Below are positions 23,167-31,849 of a stretch of DNA of 50,261 nt, in pieces (the stretch's first letter is position 1; the number at the start of each line of letters is the position of its first letter). The stretch lies in the NCBI GenBank assembly GCA_910586515.1, contig CAJUGL010000023.1, forward strand, positions 1 through 50,261, given 5' to 3'. The notes under the pieces are model-generated. The model saw nothing but the letters and a program-made list of their open reading frames with translations, made no database searches and was not told the origin of the DNA. This stretch comes from an uncultured Acetatifactor sp. GTDB taxonomy: Bacteria > Bacillota > Clostridia > Lachnospirales > Lachnospiraceae. Position numbers and translations under genes: made by a program.

Positions 23167-24370
23167 AATTCGGAATGTAATAAGCGTAGGACAATTGAAT
23201 TCCTATATCAGAAATATGTTCACGCAGGATTATCTTCTGCGCAGCCTCCTGGTGAAGGGAGAGGTGAGCAATTGTAAGTATCATTCCTCCGGTCATATTT
23301 ATTTTACCTTGAAGGATGGGAAAGGGACCATAAGCTGCGTCATGTTTGCAGGCAGCCGCGCGGGTCTCTCTTTTCGTATGTCTGAAGGACAGCAGGTCAT
23401 TGTCAGCGGCTATGTGGATGTATATGAGAGGGAAGGGAAGTATCAGCTGTATGCCAGGCAGATTCTTCCGGACGGAAACGGGTATCTTTACGAGCAGTAC
23501 GAGCGGCTGAAGCGGGAATTGGAAGAGTCCGGCATGTTTGCGCCGGAGTATAAACAGCCCGTGCCCAGGTACATCAGGACACTCGGGGTGGTCACCGCGG
23601 ATACGGGGGCGGCGGTCAGGGATATTATCCAGATAGCGGGAAGGCGCAATCCCTATGTGCAGATCATTCTGTACCCGGCCATTGTGCAGGGGGAGGCTGC
23701 GGCGGAAAGCATCGTCAGAGGCATATACGCGCTGGAAAAACTGGGCGTGGACGTGATGATTGTGGGAAGGGGCGGCGGATCCATGGAGGATTTGCAGGCC
23801 TTCAATGAGCGGGCGGTGGCTGAGGCGGTATTCAACTGTTCCGTGCCCGTCATTTCCGCTGTAGGCCATGAGACAGATACCACAATCATTGACTTTGTGG
23901 CGGATCTGCGTGCGCCTACGCCCTCCGCTGCGGCGGAACTGGCGGTGGCGGACATTCGTGAGATATGGGGGGAGATGGCGGCCCGGCGCGACAGGCTGGA
24001 GCGGCAGATGCGGCGCAGACTGGAAGAGCGGCAGTGGCAGCTGCGCGGGATGGAGATGCGGATGAAAATGGTGAGCCCCATGTACCGGATCGGAACCAGG
24101 AAGATGGAGGCAATATCGGCAGAGGAGCGTCTTCGGGAGAGAATGGAACGCCTGTTGGAGAATCGCCGTCATGAACTGGCTCTTTATATTGAGCGGATGA
24201 GGGGGCTGTCACCTCTGGAAAAACTCAACAGCGGTTTTTCCTACGTTGAGGACGGAGAGGGACACAATATCCGTTCCGTCGAACAGGCCAGAGAAGGGCA
24301 GGAGATTTACATCCGTGTGCGGGACGGGCGCATAGAGGCGAAGGTGACGAAAAGCCAGGCGTTTTTCTGA
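23159..24370 (+). CDS. xseA: Exodeoxyribonuclease VII large subunit
   Basis: A 403-residue catalytic subunit of exonuclease VII, which degrades single-stranded DNA from both ends. The N-terminal OB domain (VSNCKYHSSGHIYFTLKD) and the catalytic core (GVVTADTGAAVRDI, GRGGGSMEDLQAFNE, AVGHETDTTI, DLRAPTPSAAAE) are intact, followed by a coiled-coil arm and the C-terminal YVEDGEG segment. GTG at 23159 is the likely start, overlapping nusB by 8 bp. The small subunit xseB follows after 31 bp. Length is slightly short of the Escherichia coli protein (456 residues). Confidence 0.95.
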   Translation: MIKIRNVISVGQLNSYIRNMFTQDYLLRSLLVKGEVSNCKYHSSGHIYFTLKDGKGTISCVMFAGSRAGLSFRMSEGQQVIVSGYVDVYEREGKYQLYARQILPDGNGYLYEQYERLKRELEESGMFAPEYKQPVPRYIRTLGVVTADTGAAVRDIIQIAGRRNPYVQIILYPAIVQGEAAAESIVRGIYALEKLGVDVMIVGRGGGSMEDLQAFNERAVAEAVFNCSVPVISAVGHETDTTIIDFVADLRAPTPSAAAELAVADIREIWGEMAARRDRLERQMRRRLEERQWQLRGMEMRMKMVSPMYRIGTRKMEAISAEERLRERMERLLENRRHELALYIERMRGLSPLEKLNSGFSYVEDGEGHNIRSVEQAREGQEIYIRVRDGRIEAKVTKSQAFF

Positions 24371-24401
24371 AGAGCGGCTGCAGGGCGGAAGGAGAGAGCA
24401 G

Positions 24402-24638
24402 ATGGGTGAAGAAACAAGGCAGTGCAGTCTGGAGGAAAATTTCGCCAGGCTGGAAGAACTGATCGGAAGATTGGAGAATGAGGATATTCCGCTGGAAGAA
24501 GCATTTCAGACCTACAGCGAGGGAATGGCTGTGCTGAAGCGCTGCAATGATCAGATCGACAGAGTGGAGAAGCAGGTGCTGAAATTGAGCGGGGAAGGAC
24601 AACTGGAGGAATTCAGAAATGGAAGCGAAGGAATTTGA
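24402..24638 (+). CDS. xseB: Exodeoxyribonuclease VII small subunit
   Basis: A 78-residue helical protein that binds the coiled-coil arm of XseA. The core SLEENFARLEELIGRLENEDIPLEEA matches the family hallmark, in which a Pro-Leu-Glu-Glu turn joins two helices. The size is typical (70-85 residues). It follows xseA closely and its 3' end overlaps the ispA start by 20 bp, in a different frame. Such overlap indicates translational coupling across the cluster. Confidence 0.93.
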   Translation: MGEETRQCSLEENFARLEELIGRLENEDIPLEEAFQTYSEGMAVLKRCNDQIDRVEKQVLKLSGEGQLEEFRNGSEGI

Positions 24639-25566
24639 CAGGATACTTGAGGAAGAATGTCAGAGGGCCGAAAAGGTGATCAGAAGCTGCCTTCCGGAGG
24701 AAAAGGGGCGGCAGCGCAGGCTGACAGAAGCCATGAACTATAGTCTGACTGCCGGAGGAAAGCGGCTGCGGCCCATATTGATGGCAAAGACCTGCCGGAT
24801 GTGCGGAGGTGCGGAGCCGGAGATCTTGGGCGGCTTTATGGCAGCCATGGAAATGATTCACACCTATTCTCTGGTTCATGACGATCTCCCGGCTATGGAT
24901 AATGACTGTTACCGCAGAGGCAAGAGGACTACATGGTATGTTTACGGAGAGGCCATGGGCATTTTGGCAGGGGACGGGCTGCTGAACTGTGCTTTTGAGA
25001 CTGCCCTGAAGGCTGTGGGACACTGGATGGAAAGACAGGACATTTCGGAATCAGAAAAGCTGCTGCTGACGGACAGAGCGTGGCGGGCCCTTTCTGTGCT
25101 GGCAGAGAAGGCGGGAGCCTGGGGGATGATCGGAGGACAGGCTGTGGATGTCATGGCTGCGTCCGGGGCAGACGCGGAGGAAGACTGGGCGGAAGAACTG
25201 CTGTTTATCCACGAACACAAAACTGCGGCTTTGATTCAGGCTTCCATGATGGCAGGCGCCATATTGGCAGGGGCAGACAATGAACAAATCGAAAAAATAG
25301 AGAAATGCGCACGGAATATCGGCATTGCTTTTCAGATTCAGGATGATATACTTGATGTAATCGGGGACAGCGATGAATTGGGGAAGGCTACCGGCGGCGA
25401 CGCCCTGAACCATAAGCGGACTTATGTGACCTGGAAAGGTCTGGAGGGGGCGAAGGCTGATGTGGAGAAGCTGTCCAGGGAGGCCGCGGACATTCTGGAT
25501 GAGTTTCAGGGAGAGCATGAGTTTTTAAAGGAACTGATTTTACATCTGATATACAGGCGCAAATGA
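24619..25566 (+). CDS. ispA: Polyprenyl synthetase (farnesyl diphosphate synthase type)
   Basis: A 315-residue trans-prenyltransferase that condenses isopentenyl and dimethylallyl diphosphates into farnesyl or geranylgeranyl diphosphate for undecaprenyl and quinone precursors. The first aspartate-rich motif is VHDDLPAMDND near residue 92 and the second is QIQDDILDVIGD near 242. The segment GGKRLRPIL is the substrate-binding motif. Chain length is set by residues before the first motif, which read MIHTYSLVHDD and favour a short product. It is adjacent to dxs, so two isoprenoid genes are together. Start ATG 24619 overlaps xseB. Confidence 0.94.
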   Translation: MEAKEFDRILEEECQRAEKVIRSCLPEEKGRQRRLTEAMNYSLTAGGKRLRPILMAKTCRMCGGAEPEILGGFMAAMEMIHTYSLVHDDLPAMDNDCYRRGKRTTWYVYGEAMGILAGDGLLNCAFETALKAVGHWMERQDISESEKLLLTDRAWRALSVLAEKAGAWGMIGGQAVDVMAASGADAEEDWAEELLFIHEHKTAALIQASMMAGAILAGADNEQIEKIEKCARNIGIAFQIQDDILDVIGDSDELGKATGGDALNHKRTYVTWKGLEGAKADVEKLSREAADILDEFQGEHEFLKELILHLIYRRK

Positions 25567-25728
25567 TGTGTGAGGGTAACCGTCCGGGGAGTTGGGGCGG
25601 GTTATTTTCGGGGAGTTTCCCGGCCGGAGCAGTGATTGGGCAGGGCTGGGAGAGTCCTGCGGATTCGGCGGGAAAGGCGTGTCAGTGGGACAGGCCTGCG
25701 GACACATCGGAAAGGATACGGTTGGGTT

Positions 25729-27621
25729 ATGCTGTTGGAAACCATAGAACAGGCAAATGATATCAAGAAGATAAGGAAGGAAGATCTGAATATTCTGGCT
25801 CAGGAGATCCGCGGGTTCCTGATTCAGGTGATCAGCGTCACCGGGGGACATCTGGGCTCAAACCTGGGGGCAGTGGAGCTGACCATGGCCCTGCATCTGA
25901 GCCTGACTCTGCCGGAAGACAAAATTATCTGGGATGTCGGGCATCAGTCCTATACCCACAAAATTCTCACCGGACGGAAGGACGATTTCCAATCTCTGCG
26001 CCAGTTTCATGGCCTCAGCGGTTTCCCAAAACGAAAAGAAAGTGAATGCGACGTATTTGACACAGGACACAGTTCCACCTCCCTTTCCGCCGGGCTGGGC
26101 CTGGTGAAGGCCAGGGATATCACGGGAGGGAAGCATACCGTCGTATCCGTCATCGGGGATGGTTCTCTGACAGGCGGCATGGCCTACGAGGCGCTGAACA
26201 ATGCTTCCAAGCTGGAGACGAATTTTATCATCATCCTCAATGACAATAATATGTCCATCTCGGAAAATGTGGGCGGGGTATCCAAGTATCTGAACAATAT
26301 CCGCACTGCTTCCGGTTATCTGGATCTGAAGAAAGGAATTTACAATGTTCTGCAGGGGACCAGACGGGGGGACAGCGCCATCAGCAGAATCCGCAGGGCC
26401 AAGAGCAGCTTTAAGCAGCTGGTGATTCCCGGCATGCTGTTTGAGGATATGGGTATTACATATCTCGGTCCGGTGGACGGACACGATATTTCCGCCATGG
26501 TGTCGGTGGTCAATGACGCGAAGCGTGTGGAAGGGCCGGTGATGATCCACGTACTCACCCAGAAGGGACGGGGATACCGGCCTGCGGAGCGTCACGCAGC
26601 CAGGTTTCATGGGACGGAGCCGTTTGACATTGAGACAGGGCTTCCGTCCCGTCCCAGAAATGTGGCGAATTACACGGATATCTTCTCCACGGTGATGTGC
26701 AAGCTGGGGCAGCGGGACGAAAAGATCGTGGCGATTACCGCGGCCATGCCTGACGGGACGGGCCTGAAGCGTTTTCACAATATGTATCCGGAGCGTTTTT
26801 TTGATGTGGGGATAGCGGAGCAACATGCGGTTACCTTTGCCGCGGGGCTTGCCGCAGGGGGGATGAAGCCTATCGTGGCAGTGTATTCGTCTTTTCTGCA
26901 GAGAGCCTATGACCAGATTCTCCATGATGTCTGCATTCAGGACCTTCCGGTGGTATTCGCCATAGACAGGGCGGGTTTGGTGGGCAGCGACGGAGAGACG
27001 CATCAGGGTATTTTTGATTTTACCTATCTGTCCGGAATTCCGAATATGTATATTTGCGCGCCCAAAAACAAATGGGAGCTTTCCGATATGCTGAAATTTG
27101 CCGTGGGGCTGGGCCATCCGGTGGCGGTCCGCTATCCCCGGGGCGCAGCCTATGCGGGGTTGAAGGAATTCCGGGCGCCCGTTGAGCCGGGCAGGGCGGA
27201 ATGGATTTACAGAGAGAGCCGGATCGCGCTTCTGGCTGTGGGCAGCATGGTAAAGACCGGGGAGGCAGTGCGGGATATCCTGAAGAGCAAAGGTTTTGCC
27301 GTGAGCCTGCTGAATGCCCGTTTTGTGAAGCCTCTGGACGAGGAAGCCGTGAGGGAAGCCTGCGGCAGCCATGAACTAATCGTTACCATGGAGGAAAATG
27401 TGGCCTGCGGAGGGTATGGGGAAAAGGTGCTGGACTGCCTGAACAGGTACGGCCTGGAGAATCGGTGCCTGAATATCAGTATTCCCGACGCATATGTGGA
27501 GCATGGCAATGTAGAGCTTCTGAAACGGGAAATCGGTATTGACGAGGAGAGCATTGCGGAGAAAATCTGCGGACTGATGTCCGGGCAGAGGAGAATGAAG
27601 CGGAATGAAGGAGAGGCTTGA
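25729..27621 (+). CDS. dxs: 1-deoxy-D-xylulose-5-phosphate synthase
   Basis: A 630-residue thiamine-diphosphate enzyme that condenses pyruvate and glyceraldehyde 3-phosphate, the first step of the MEP isoprenoid pathway. The ThDP motif is GDGSLTGGMAYEALNNA; other family markers are GHLGSNLG, the IWDVGHQSYTHKILTGR segment and EQHAVTFAAGLA. The C-terminal transketolase domain (MEENVACGGYG) is present. The start was set at ATG 25729 because longer frames add arginine-rich sequence unlike the family. The 162 bp before it hold no gene I recognise. The end overlaps tlyA by 17 bp. Confidence 0.95.
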   Translation: MLLETIEQANDIKKIRKEDLNILAQEIRGFLIQVISVTGGHLGSNLGAVELTMALHLSLTLPEDKIIWDVGHQSYTHKILTGRKDDFQSLRQFHGLSGFPKRKESECDVFDTGHSSTSLSAGLGLVKARDITGGKHTVVSVIGDGSLTGGMAYEALNNASKLETNFIIILNDNNMSISENVGGVSKYLNNIRTASGYLDLKKGIYNVLQGTRRGDSAISRIRRAKSSFKQLVIPGMLFEDMGITYLGPVDGHDISAMVSVVNDAKRVEGPVMIHVLTQKGRGYRPAERHAARFHGTEPFDIETGLPSRPRNVANYTDIFSTVMCKLGQRDEKIVAITAAMPDGTGLKRFHNMYPERFFDVGIAEQHAVTFAAGLAAGGMKPIVAVYSSFLQRAYDQILHDVCIQDLPVVFAIDRAGLVGSDGETHQGIFDFTYLSGIPNMYICAPKNKWELSDMLKFAVGLGHPVAVRYPRGAAYAGLKEFRAPVEPGRAEWIYRESRIALLAVGSMVKTGEAVRDILKSKGFAVSLLNARFVKPLDEEAVREACGSHELIVTMEENVACGGYGEKVLDCLNRYGLENRCLNISIPDAYVEHGNVELLKREIGIDEESIAEKICGLMSGQRRMKRNEGEA

Positions 27622-28477
27622 TGTCATTGTGGCGAGGCGGGAGCCGGCCATGTCCCGGGAGCAGGCTAAGCGGAGCATTGAGAGCGGACTGGTCTATGTG
27701 GACGGAAAAAAGATACTGAAGGCAGGGGCTTTTTTTGAGGAGGAAGAGGCAGACATCGAGGTGCGCGGCTGCGGGCGGCAATATGTAGGCCGGGGCGGTC
27801 TGAAACTGGAGAAGGCCCTGGAGACATGGCAGATTGGTCTTCAGGGCTGTGTCTGCTTGGATATCGGCGCCTCCACAGGAGGATTTACGGACTGTATGCT
27901 GCAGCACGGCGCAGCCAGAGTGTACGCTGTGGACGTGGGCCGCGGGCAGCTGGCGGAGGAATTGCGCAGGGATCCCAGGGTAGTCAGCATGGAACAGACG
28001 AATTTCCGGTTAATGTCCGAAAAGGCCCTTCCGGAGGAGCCGGATTTTGCAAGCGCGGATGTCTCCTTTATCTCTCTGACAAAGATTCTGCTCCCTGCCG
28101 CGAGATTGCTGCGGGAGGGCGGCGGGATGGTCTGCCTGGTAAAACCCCAGTTTGAGGCGGGCAGAGGAAAGGTGAGCAGGAAAGGTGTGGTGAGAGAGCC
28201 GCGGATCCACCGGGAGGTATTGGAAAAAGTGATCACTTATGCGTATCTTGCAGGATTTGCCGTGGAGGGATTTACCTACTCTCCCATCAGGGGCGGAGAG
28301 GGGAATCTGGAATATCTGCTGTATTTGAGCAAAAACGGAGGGCCGGGAGCGGAACTTTCGGAAGAGGCGGCGGAAGCGGAATTGGGCAGGCTTCTGGCGC
28401 AGAAGGCGGGGCCGGCGTACGGGCCCGGGTGGAAGGAACGGATCGCCGCTGTGGCGGAGGCTGCCCGAAAGTTATAA
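27605..28477 (+). CDS. tlyA: TlyA family rRNA 2'-O-methyltransferase
   Basis: A 290-residue protein with an N-terminal S4 RNA-binding domain (RLDVIVARREPAMSREQAKR, residues about 4-60) and an RrmJ-like SAM-dependent methyltransferase domain (CLDIGASTGGFTDCML, then YAVDVGRGQLA). The family methylates ribose of 16S and 23S rRNA cytidines in mycobacteria; in Firmicutes the equivalent YqxC lies in the same nusB-recN cluster and has been called a haemolysin, a name that is unreliable. Position and domain order support YqxC/TlyA. Start ATG 27605 overlaps dxs. Confidence 0.92.
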   Translation: MKERLDVIVARREPAMSREQAKRSIESGLVYVDGKKILKAGAFFEEEEADIEVRGCGRQYVGRGGLKLEKALETWQIGLQGCVCLDIGASTGGFTDCMLQHGAARVYAVDVGRGQLAEELRRDPRVVSMEQTNFRLMSEKALPEEPDFASADVSFISLTKILLPAARLLREGGGMVCLVKPQFEAGRGKVSRKGVVREPRIHREVLEKVITYAYLAGFAVEGFTYSPIRGGEGNLEYLLYLSKNGGPGAELSEEAAEAELGRLLAQKAGPAYGPGWKERIAAVAEAARKL

Positions 28478-28542
28478 AAAGCCCGGGAGTATGCGGGACG
28501 CGTGGGCACGGAGCCGTGAGGCGGCGTTTTTCTGGAGGGTCT

Positions 28543-29382
28543 ATGAAACATTTTCTGATCTATGTCAATCAATATAAAGACAGAAATCTATATACGGCAA
28601 AGCGTATTTGCGATTATCTGAAGCTGAAGGGGCAGAGAGCCACGATAGCGGCTGCGGACGAGGAAGAGGAGAGAAGGGAAGGTTTTCCTGCGGATTGCGA
28701 TATGATGATTGTCCTGGGAGGGGACGGAACCATGCTGCGGGCCGTTCGGGACACGAAGGGGCTGCACATCCCCATTATCGGGGTGAACCTGGGCACCCTG
28801 GGCTATATGACGGAAATCGAGCCCGCCTCGCTGGAGGAGTCTCTGGAACGGCTGGTTGCCGGAGAGTATCTGCAGGAACCCAGGATGATGCTGGAGGGAA
28901 GCGCGTACAGAAAAGGCGGCGGGGTGACGCAGGGGTGGGCGCTGAATGACATCGTAATTTCACGCAGCGGCTCGCTGCAGATTATCAAGTACAGCATTTA
29001 TGTCAACGGGCAGTTTCTCAATGATTATCATGCGGACGGAATGATTGTGACTACGCCCACAGGTTCTACAGGGTACAATCTGTCGGCCGGAGGACCGCTG
29101 GTGGAGCCTGGGGCTGAGCTGATCATGCTCACCCCGATTTGTCCCCATTCCCTGAATCAGAGGAGTATTATTCTCTCTCCGGAGGACAAGATAGAAATTG
29201 AGATACCGGAGTGCGGTGAGGGAAGAGAACAGGTTGTGGCGGTGAATTTTGACGGCGGACGCAGGGCGCTTCTGGAAACCGGGGACAGAATCCGCATAAA
29301 GCGCTCGGAGGAAGCGGCCTGTTTCATCAGATTGAATCAGGTGAGTTTTCTTGAAATGCTGCACAGGAAAATGCAGGGATAG
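28543..29382 (+). CDS. nadK: NAD kinase
   Basis: A 279-residue ATP- or polyphosphate-dependent kinase that converts NAD to NADP. The GGDGTMLRA motif near residue 59 and the conserved TPTGSTGYNLSAGGP segment, together with NDIVISR, are the NAD-kinase hallmarks. The C-terminal half has the usual all-beta fold (LSPEDKIEIEI and VNFDGGRR). The start at 28543 has TGGAGGG five bases upstream; a frame from 28429 would overlap tlyA and is rejected. It lies between tlyA and argR in the standard Firmicutes order. Confidence 0.95.
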   Translation: MKHFLIYVNQYKDRNLYTAKRICDYLKLKGQRATIAAADEEEERREGFPADCDMMIVLGGDGTMLRAVRDTKGLHIPIIGVNLGTLGYMTEIEPASLEESLERLVAGEYLQEPRMMLEGSAYRKGGGVTQGWALNDIVISRSGSLQIIKYSIYVNGQFLNDYHADGMIVTTPTGSTGYNLSAGGPLVEPGAELIMLTPICPHSLNQRSIILSPEDKIEIEIPECGEGREQVVAVNFDGGRRALLETGDRIRIKRSEEAACFIRLNQVSFLEMLHRKMQG

Positions 29383-29394
29383 CAGGAAGGTTTT

Positions 29395-29883
29395 ATGAAA
29401 AAGAAGAGACAGAAAAGGATCATCGAGATTATCCGCCAATACGAGGTGGGAACCCAGGAAGAGCTGGCAGAGAGACTGAAAAATGAAGGGTTTTCCGTGA
29501 CGCAGGCCACAATCTCCAGGGATATCAGGGAGCTGAAGCTTTCCAAGCTGACCGCGGAGGGCGGAGGATTGAAATATGTGGTGCTGGAACAGGGGGAGGG
29601 ATATCTGGAGAATCGCTATGTCCGGGTATTGAGAGAAGCTTATTCCAGCGCGGCAGCCGCCCAGAATCTGGTGGTGGTCAGGACCGTGTCAGGCATGGCC
29701 ATGGCTGCGGCTGCGGCCCTGGACGCCCTGCGGTTTCCGGAGATCATGGGGTGTATAGCCGGGGACGATACGATCTTTGTGGCGGTGCATACCGGTGAGG
29801 AGGCCCGGGCGGTGGTGGACAAGATACGGGGGATAACGGCAAAGGAAGAGCCGGTCAATCGGAAGAAAACGCAGGCGCAGTGA
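29395..29883 (+). CDS. argR: Arginine repressor
   Basis: A 162-residue regulator. The N-terminal winged helix (residues about 1-70, RIIEIIRQYEVGTQEELAER and VTQATISRDIRELKL) binds ARG boxes. The C-terminal hexamerisation domain carries the arginine-binding GCIAGDDTIFVAV segment near residue 120. Arginine-bound ArgR represses arginine biosynthesis and activates catabolism. In Firmicutes it is conserved between nadK or tlyA and recN, as here. No arginine biosynthesis gene is in the window, so it acts in trans. The gene is 12 bp after nadK with AGGAAGG as ribosome-binding site. Confidence 0.95.
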   Translation: MKKKRQKRIIEIIRQYEVGTQEELAERLKNEGFSVTQATISRDIRELKLSKLTAEGGGLKYVVLEQGEGYLENRYVRVLREAYSSAAAAQNLVVVRTVSGMAMAAAAALDALRFPEIMGCIAGDDTIFVAVHTGEEARAVVDKIRGITAKEEPVNRKKTQAQ

Positions 29884-29956
29884 AGACGCGGCCGAAAAAA
29901 TACGGGCAACAGGTCGGAGAGGGCGTATTCTGGCAGAGGCCGGAAAGGAGAAAGAG

Positions 29957-31642
29957 ATGCTGCAGAGTTTGCATGTAAAGAACCTGGCTTTGATGGAGGA
30001 AACCGAGGTTGAGTTCGGCGGAGGGCTGAATATTTTGACAGGTGAGACAGGCGCGGGAAAATCCCTGCTGATCGGAAGCGTGAATCTGGCGCTTGGCGGG
30101 AAATTTGACAGGGAGATGCTGCGCAAGGGGGCGGATTATGCCCTTGTGGAGCTGGTGTTTACCGGCGGAGACAGGCGGGTGGAGGAAAAGCTTATTCAGC
30201 TTGACCTGGAGCCAGAAGAGGACGGTACGGTAATCGTCAGCCGCAAAATGCAGGTGGGGAAGAGCGTATACAAGATAAACGGCGAAACGGTGACGGCAAA
30301 GCAGGTAAAGGAGCTGTCTGAGCTTTTGATCGATATCCATGGTCAGCATGAGCACCAGTCGCTGCTGAAGAAACGAAATCATATGGAGATTCTGGACGCT
30401 TACTGCGGGGAAGAACTGCTGGCTGCGGCGGAGAAAGTGGAGACGGCATATCGGGAATGCAGAGAGCTGAGGCGTTCGATGGAGGAAGAGTCCATGGATG
30501 AGGAGACCAAGGCCAGAGAGCAGGCTCTTGCAGAATTTGAACTGCGGGAGATAGAGGAGGCCCGTTTAGTGCCAGGGGAAGACGAAGAACTGGAAAAAAG
30601 TTACCGGTTGATGGTGAACGGAAAGAGGATTACGGAGAGCCTCTCGGAAAGCTATAAATATACCGGAAGCGACTTCGCCAGCGGGGCAGGCGGCGCCCTG
30701 AGCCGGGCCCTGAAAGCTCTCCGCTCGGTTTCCTCTCTGGACGAGCGGCTTGGGGAGCTGGAGGAGCAGCTGGCGGAGATCGACAATCTGCTGGCGGACT
30801 ACAACCGGGAGCTGGCGGGATATATGGAGGACAGCGAGTTTGAGGAAGAGGAATTCGCCGCTGCCGAAGAACGGCTGAATCAGTTAAACCGCCTGAAAGA
30901 AAAATACGGCCGCACGATAGAGGATGTGATTGCCTACGGTCATGAGCGGGAGGCCCTGCTGGAGCGGATAAATGACTATGAGGCATACATGGAGCAGCTG
31001 AAGGAGAAACTTGCGGCCGCAGAGGAGCGGTTGGAGACAGCATGCGGGATTTTGTCCGAGATTCGGGTGAGAAATGCCGCCGTACTCACGGGTCAGCTGA
31101 AGGCTGCTTTGGTTCATCTGAACTTTCTGACTGTGGAATTTGAGATTGCGGTAGGCCGGACACCCGATATCACCGCAAAGGGATACGACGATGTGGAATT
31201 TCTGATCTCCACAAATCCGGGAGAGGCGCTGAAGCCTTTGGGACAGGTGGCCAGCGGAGGAGAGCTGTCCCGTGTCATGCTGGCGATCAAAACGGTGCTG
31301 GCAGGGAGAGATGCCGTTGACACCTTGATTTTTGACGAGATAGACGCAGGTATCAGCGGCAGAACCGCATGGCGCGTCTCTGAGGAGCTGGACACTGTTG
31401 CCCACGGGCATCAGGTGCTCTGCATCACGCATCTGCCCCAGATTGCGGCTATGGCGGACCGTCATTTTGTTATCGAAAAAAGCAGCAGCCAGGACAATAC
31501 CATCACGGATATTCGACGGCTCGAGGAGGAAGAAAGTTTAGGGGAACTGGCCAGGCTTCTGGGCAGCGACGCCCTGACTGAGGCGGCTCTGTCCAATGCA
31601 AGGGAAATGCGCGACCAGGCTGCCGCCCACAAGAAAAAGTGA
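29957..31642 (+). CDS. recN: DNA repair protein RecN
   Basis: A 561-residue SMC-like ATPase that acts early in double-strand break repair. The Walker A motif is GETGAGKS (residues 30-37), the DIHGQHEHQSLL segment is RecN-specific, the ABC signature is ASGGELSRVML and the Walker B is TLIFDEIDAGISG. The middle is a coiled-coil arm (about residues 160-370, glutamate and leucine rich). Length is standard. SOS control would be expected, but no LexA box could be assigned in the 73-bp upstream gap. It ends 168 bp before spoIVB. Confidence 0.96.
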   Translation: MLQSLHVKNLALMEETEVEFGGGLNILTGETGAGKSLLIGSVNLALGGKFDREMLRKGADYALVELVFTGGDRRVEEKLIQLDLEPEEDGTVIVSRKMQVGKSVYKINGETVTAKQVKELSELLIDIHGQHEHQSLLKKRNHMEILDAYCGEELLAAAEKVETAYRECRELRRSMEEESMDEETKAREQALAEFELREIEEARLVPGEDEELEKSYRLMVNGKRITESLSESYKYTGSDFASGAGGALSRALKALRSVSSLDERLGELEEQLAEIDNLLADYNRELAGYMEDSEFEEEEFAAAEERLNQLNRLKEKYGRTIEDVIAYGHEREALLERINDYEAYMEQLKEKLAAAEERLETACGILSEIRVRNAAVLTGQLKAALVHLNFLTVEFEIAVGRTPDITAKGYDDVEFLISTNPGEALKPLGQVASGGELSRVMLAIKTVLAGRDAVDTLIFDEIDAGISGRTAWRVSEELDTVAHGHQVLCITHLPQIAAMADRHFVIEKSSSQDNTITDIRRLEEEESLGELARLLGSDALTEAALSNAREMRDQAAAHKKK

Positions 31643-31741
31643 AAAATAAGCGAAGATATATATGTAAAATCTAAAAGTAAAATTAATCTCAAAAAGCCGG
31701 AATGAAACAGAAAAAACTTCACATACTACTCTAAGGAACTG

Positions 31742-31810
31742 CCCGGAAATTCATTTGTCGAGTATACATGGATATACTGACAGGGAAGCTGTGCCCCTTG
31801 AATTTCCGGG
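31742..31810. promoter_or_regulatory. Nested inverted repeats before spoIVB
   Basis: CCCGGAAATTCA (31742-31753) is the exact reverse complement of TGAATTTCCGGG (31799-31810). A second palindrome, AGTATA with TATACT around CATGGA, lies inside. The outer arms frame a 45-bp loop that ends just before the spoIVB reading frame. It may be an operator, a leader hairpin or a small element; no target duplication was found. Confidence 0.55.
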
Positions 31811-31849
31811 ATGTACATGAAAACGATTACGGTCAGGGAGTATGTGATT

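Noticed and set aside
25858..27372. 504-codon minus-strand frame opposite dxs
   Set aside because: Shadow of a strongly coding gene; composition is atypical and no motif is present.
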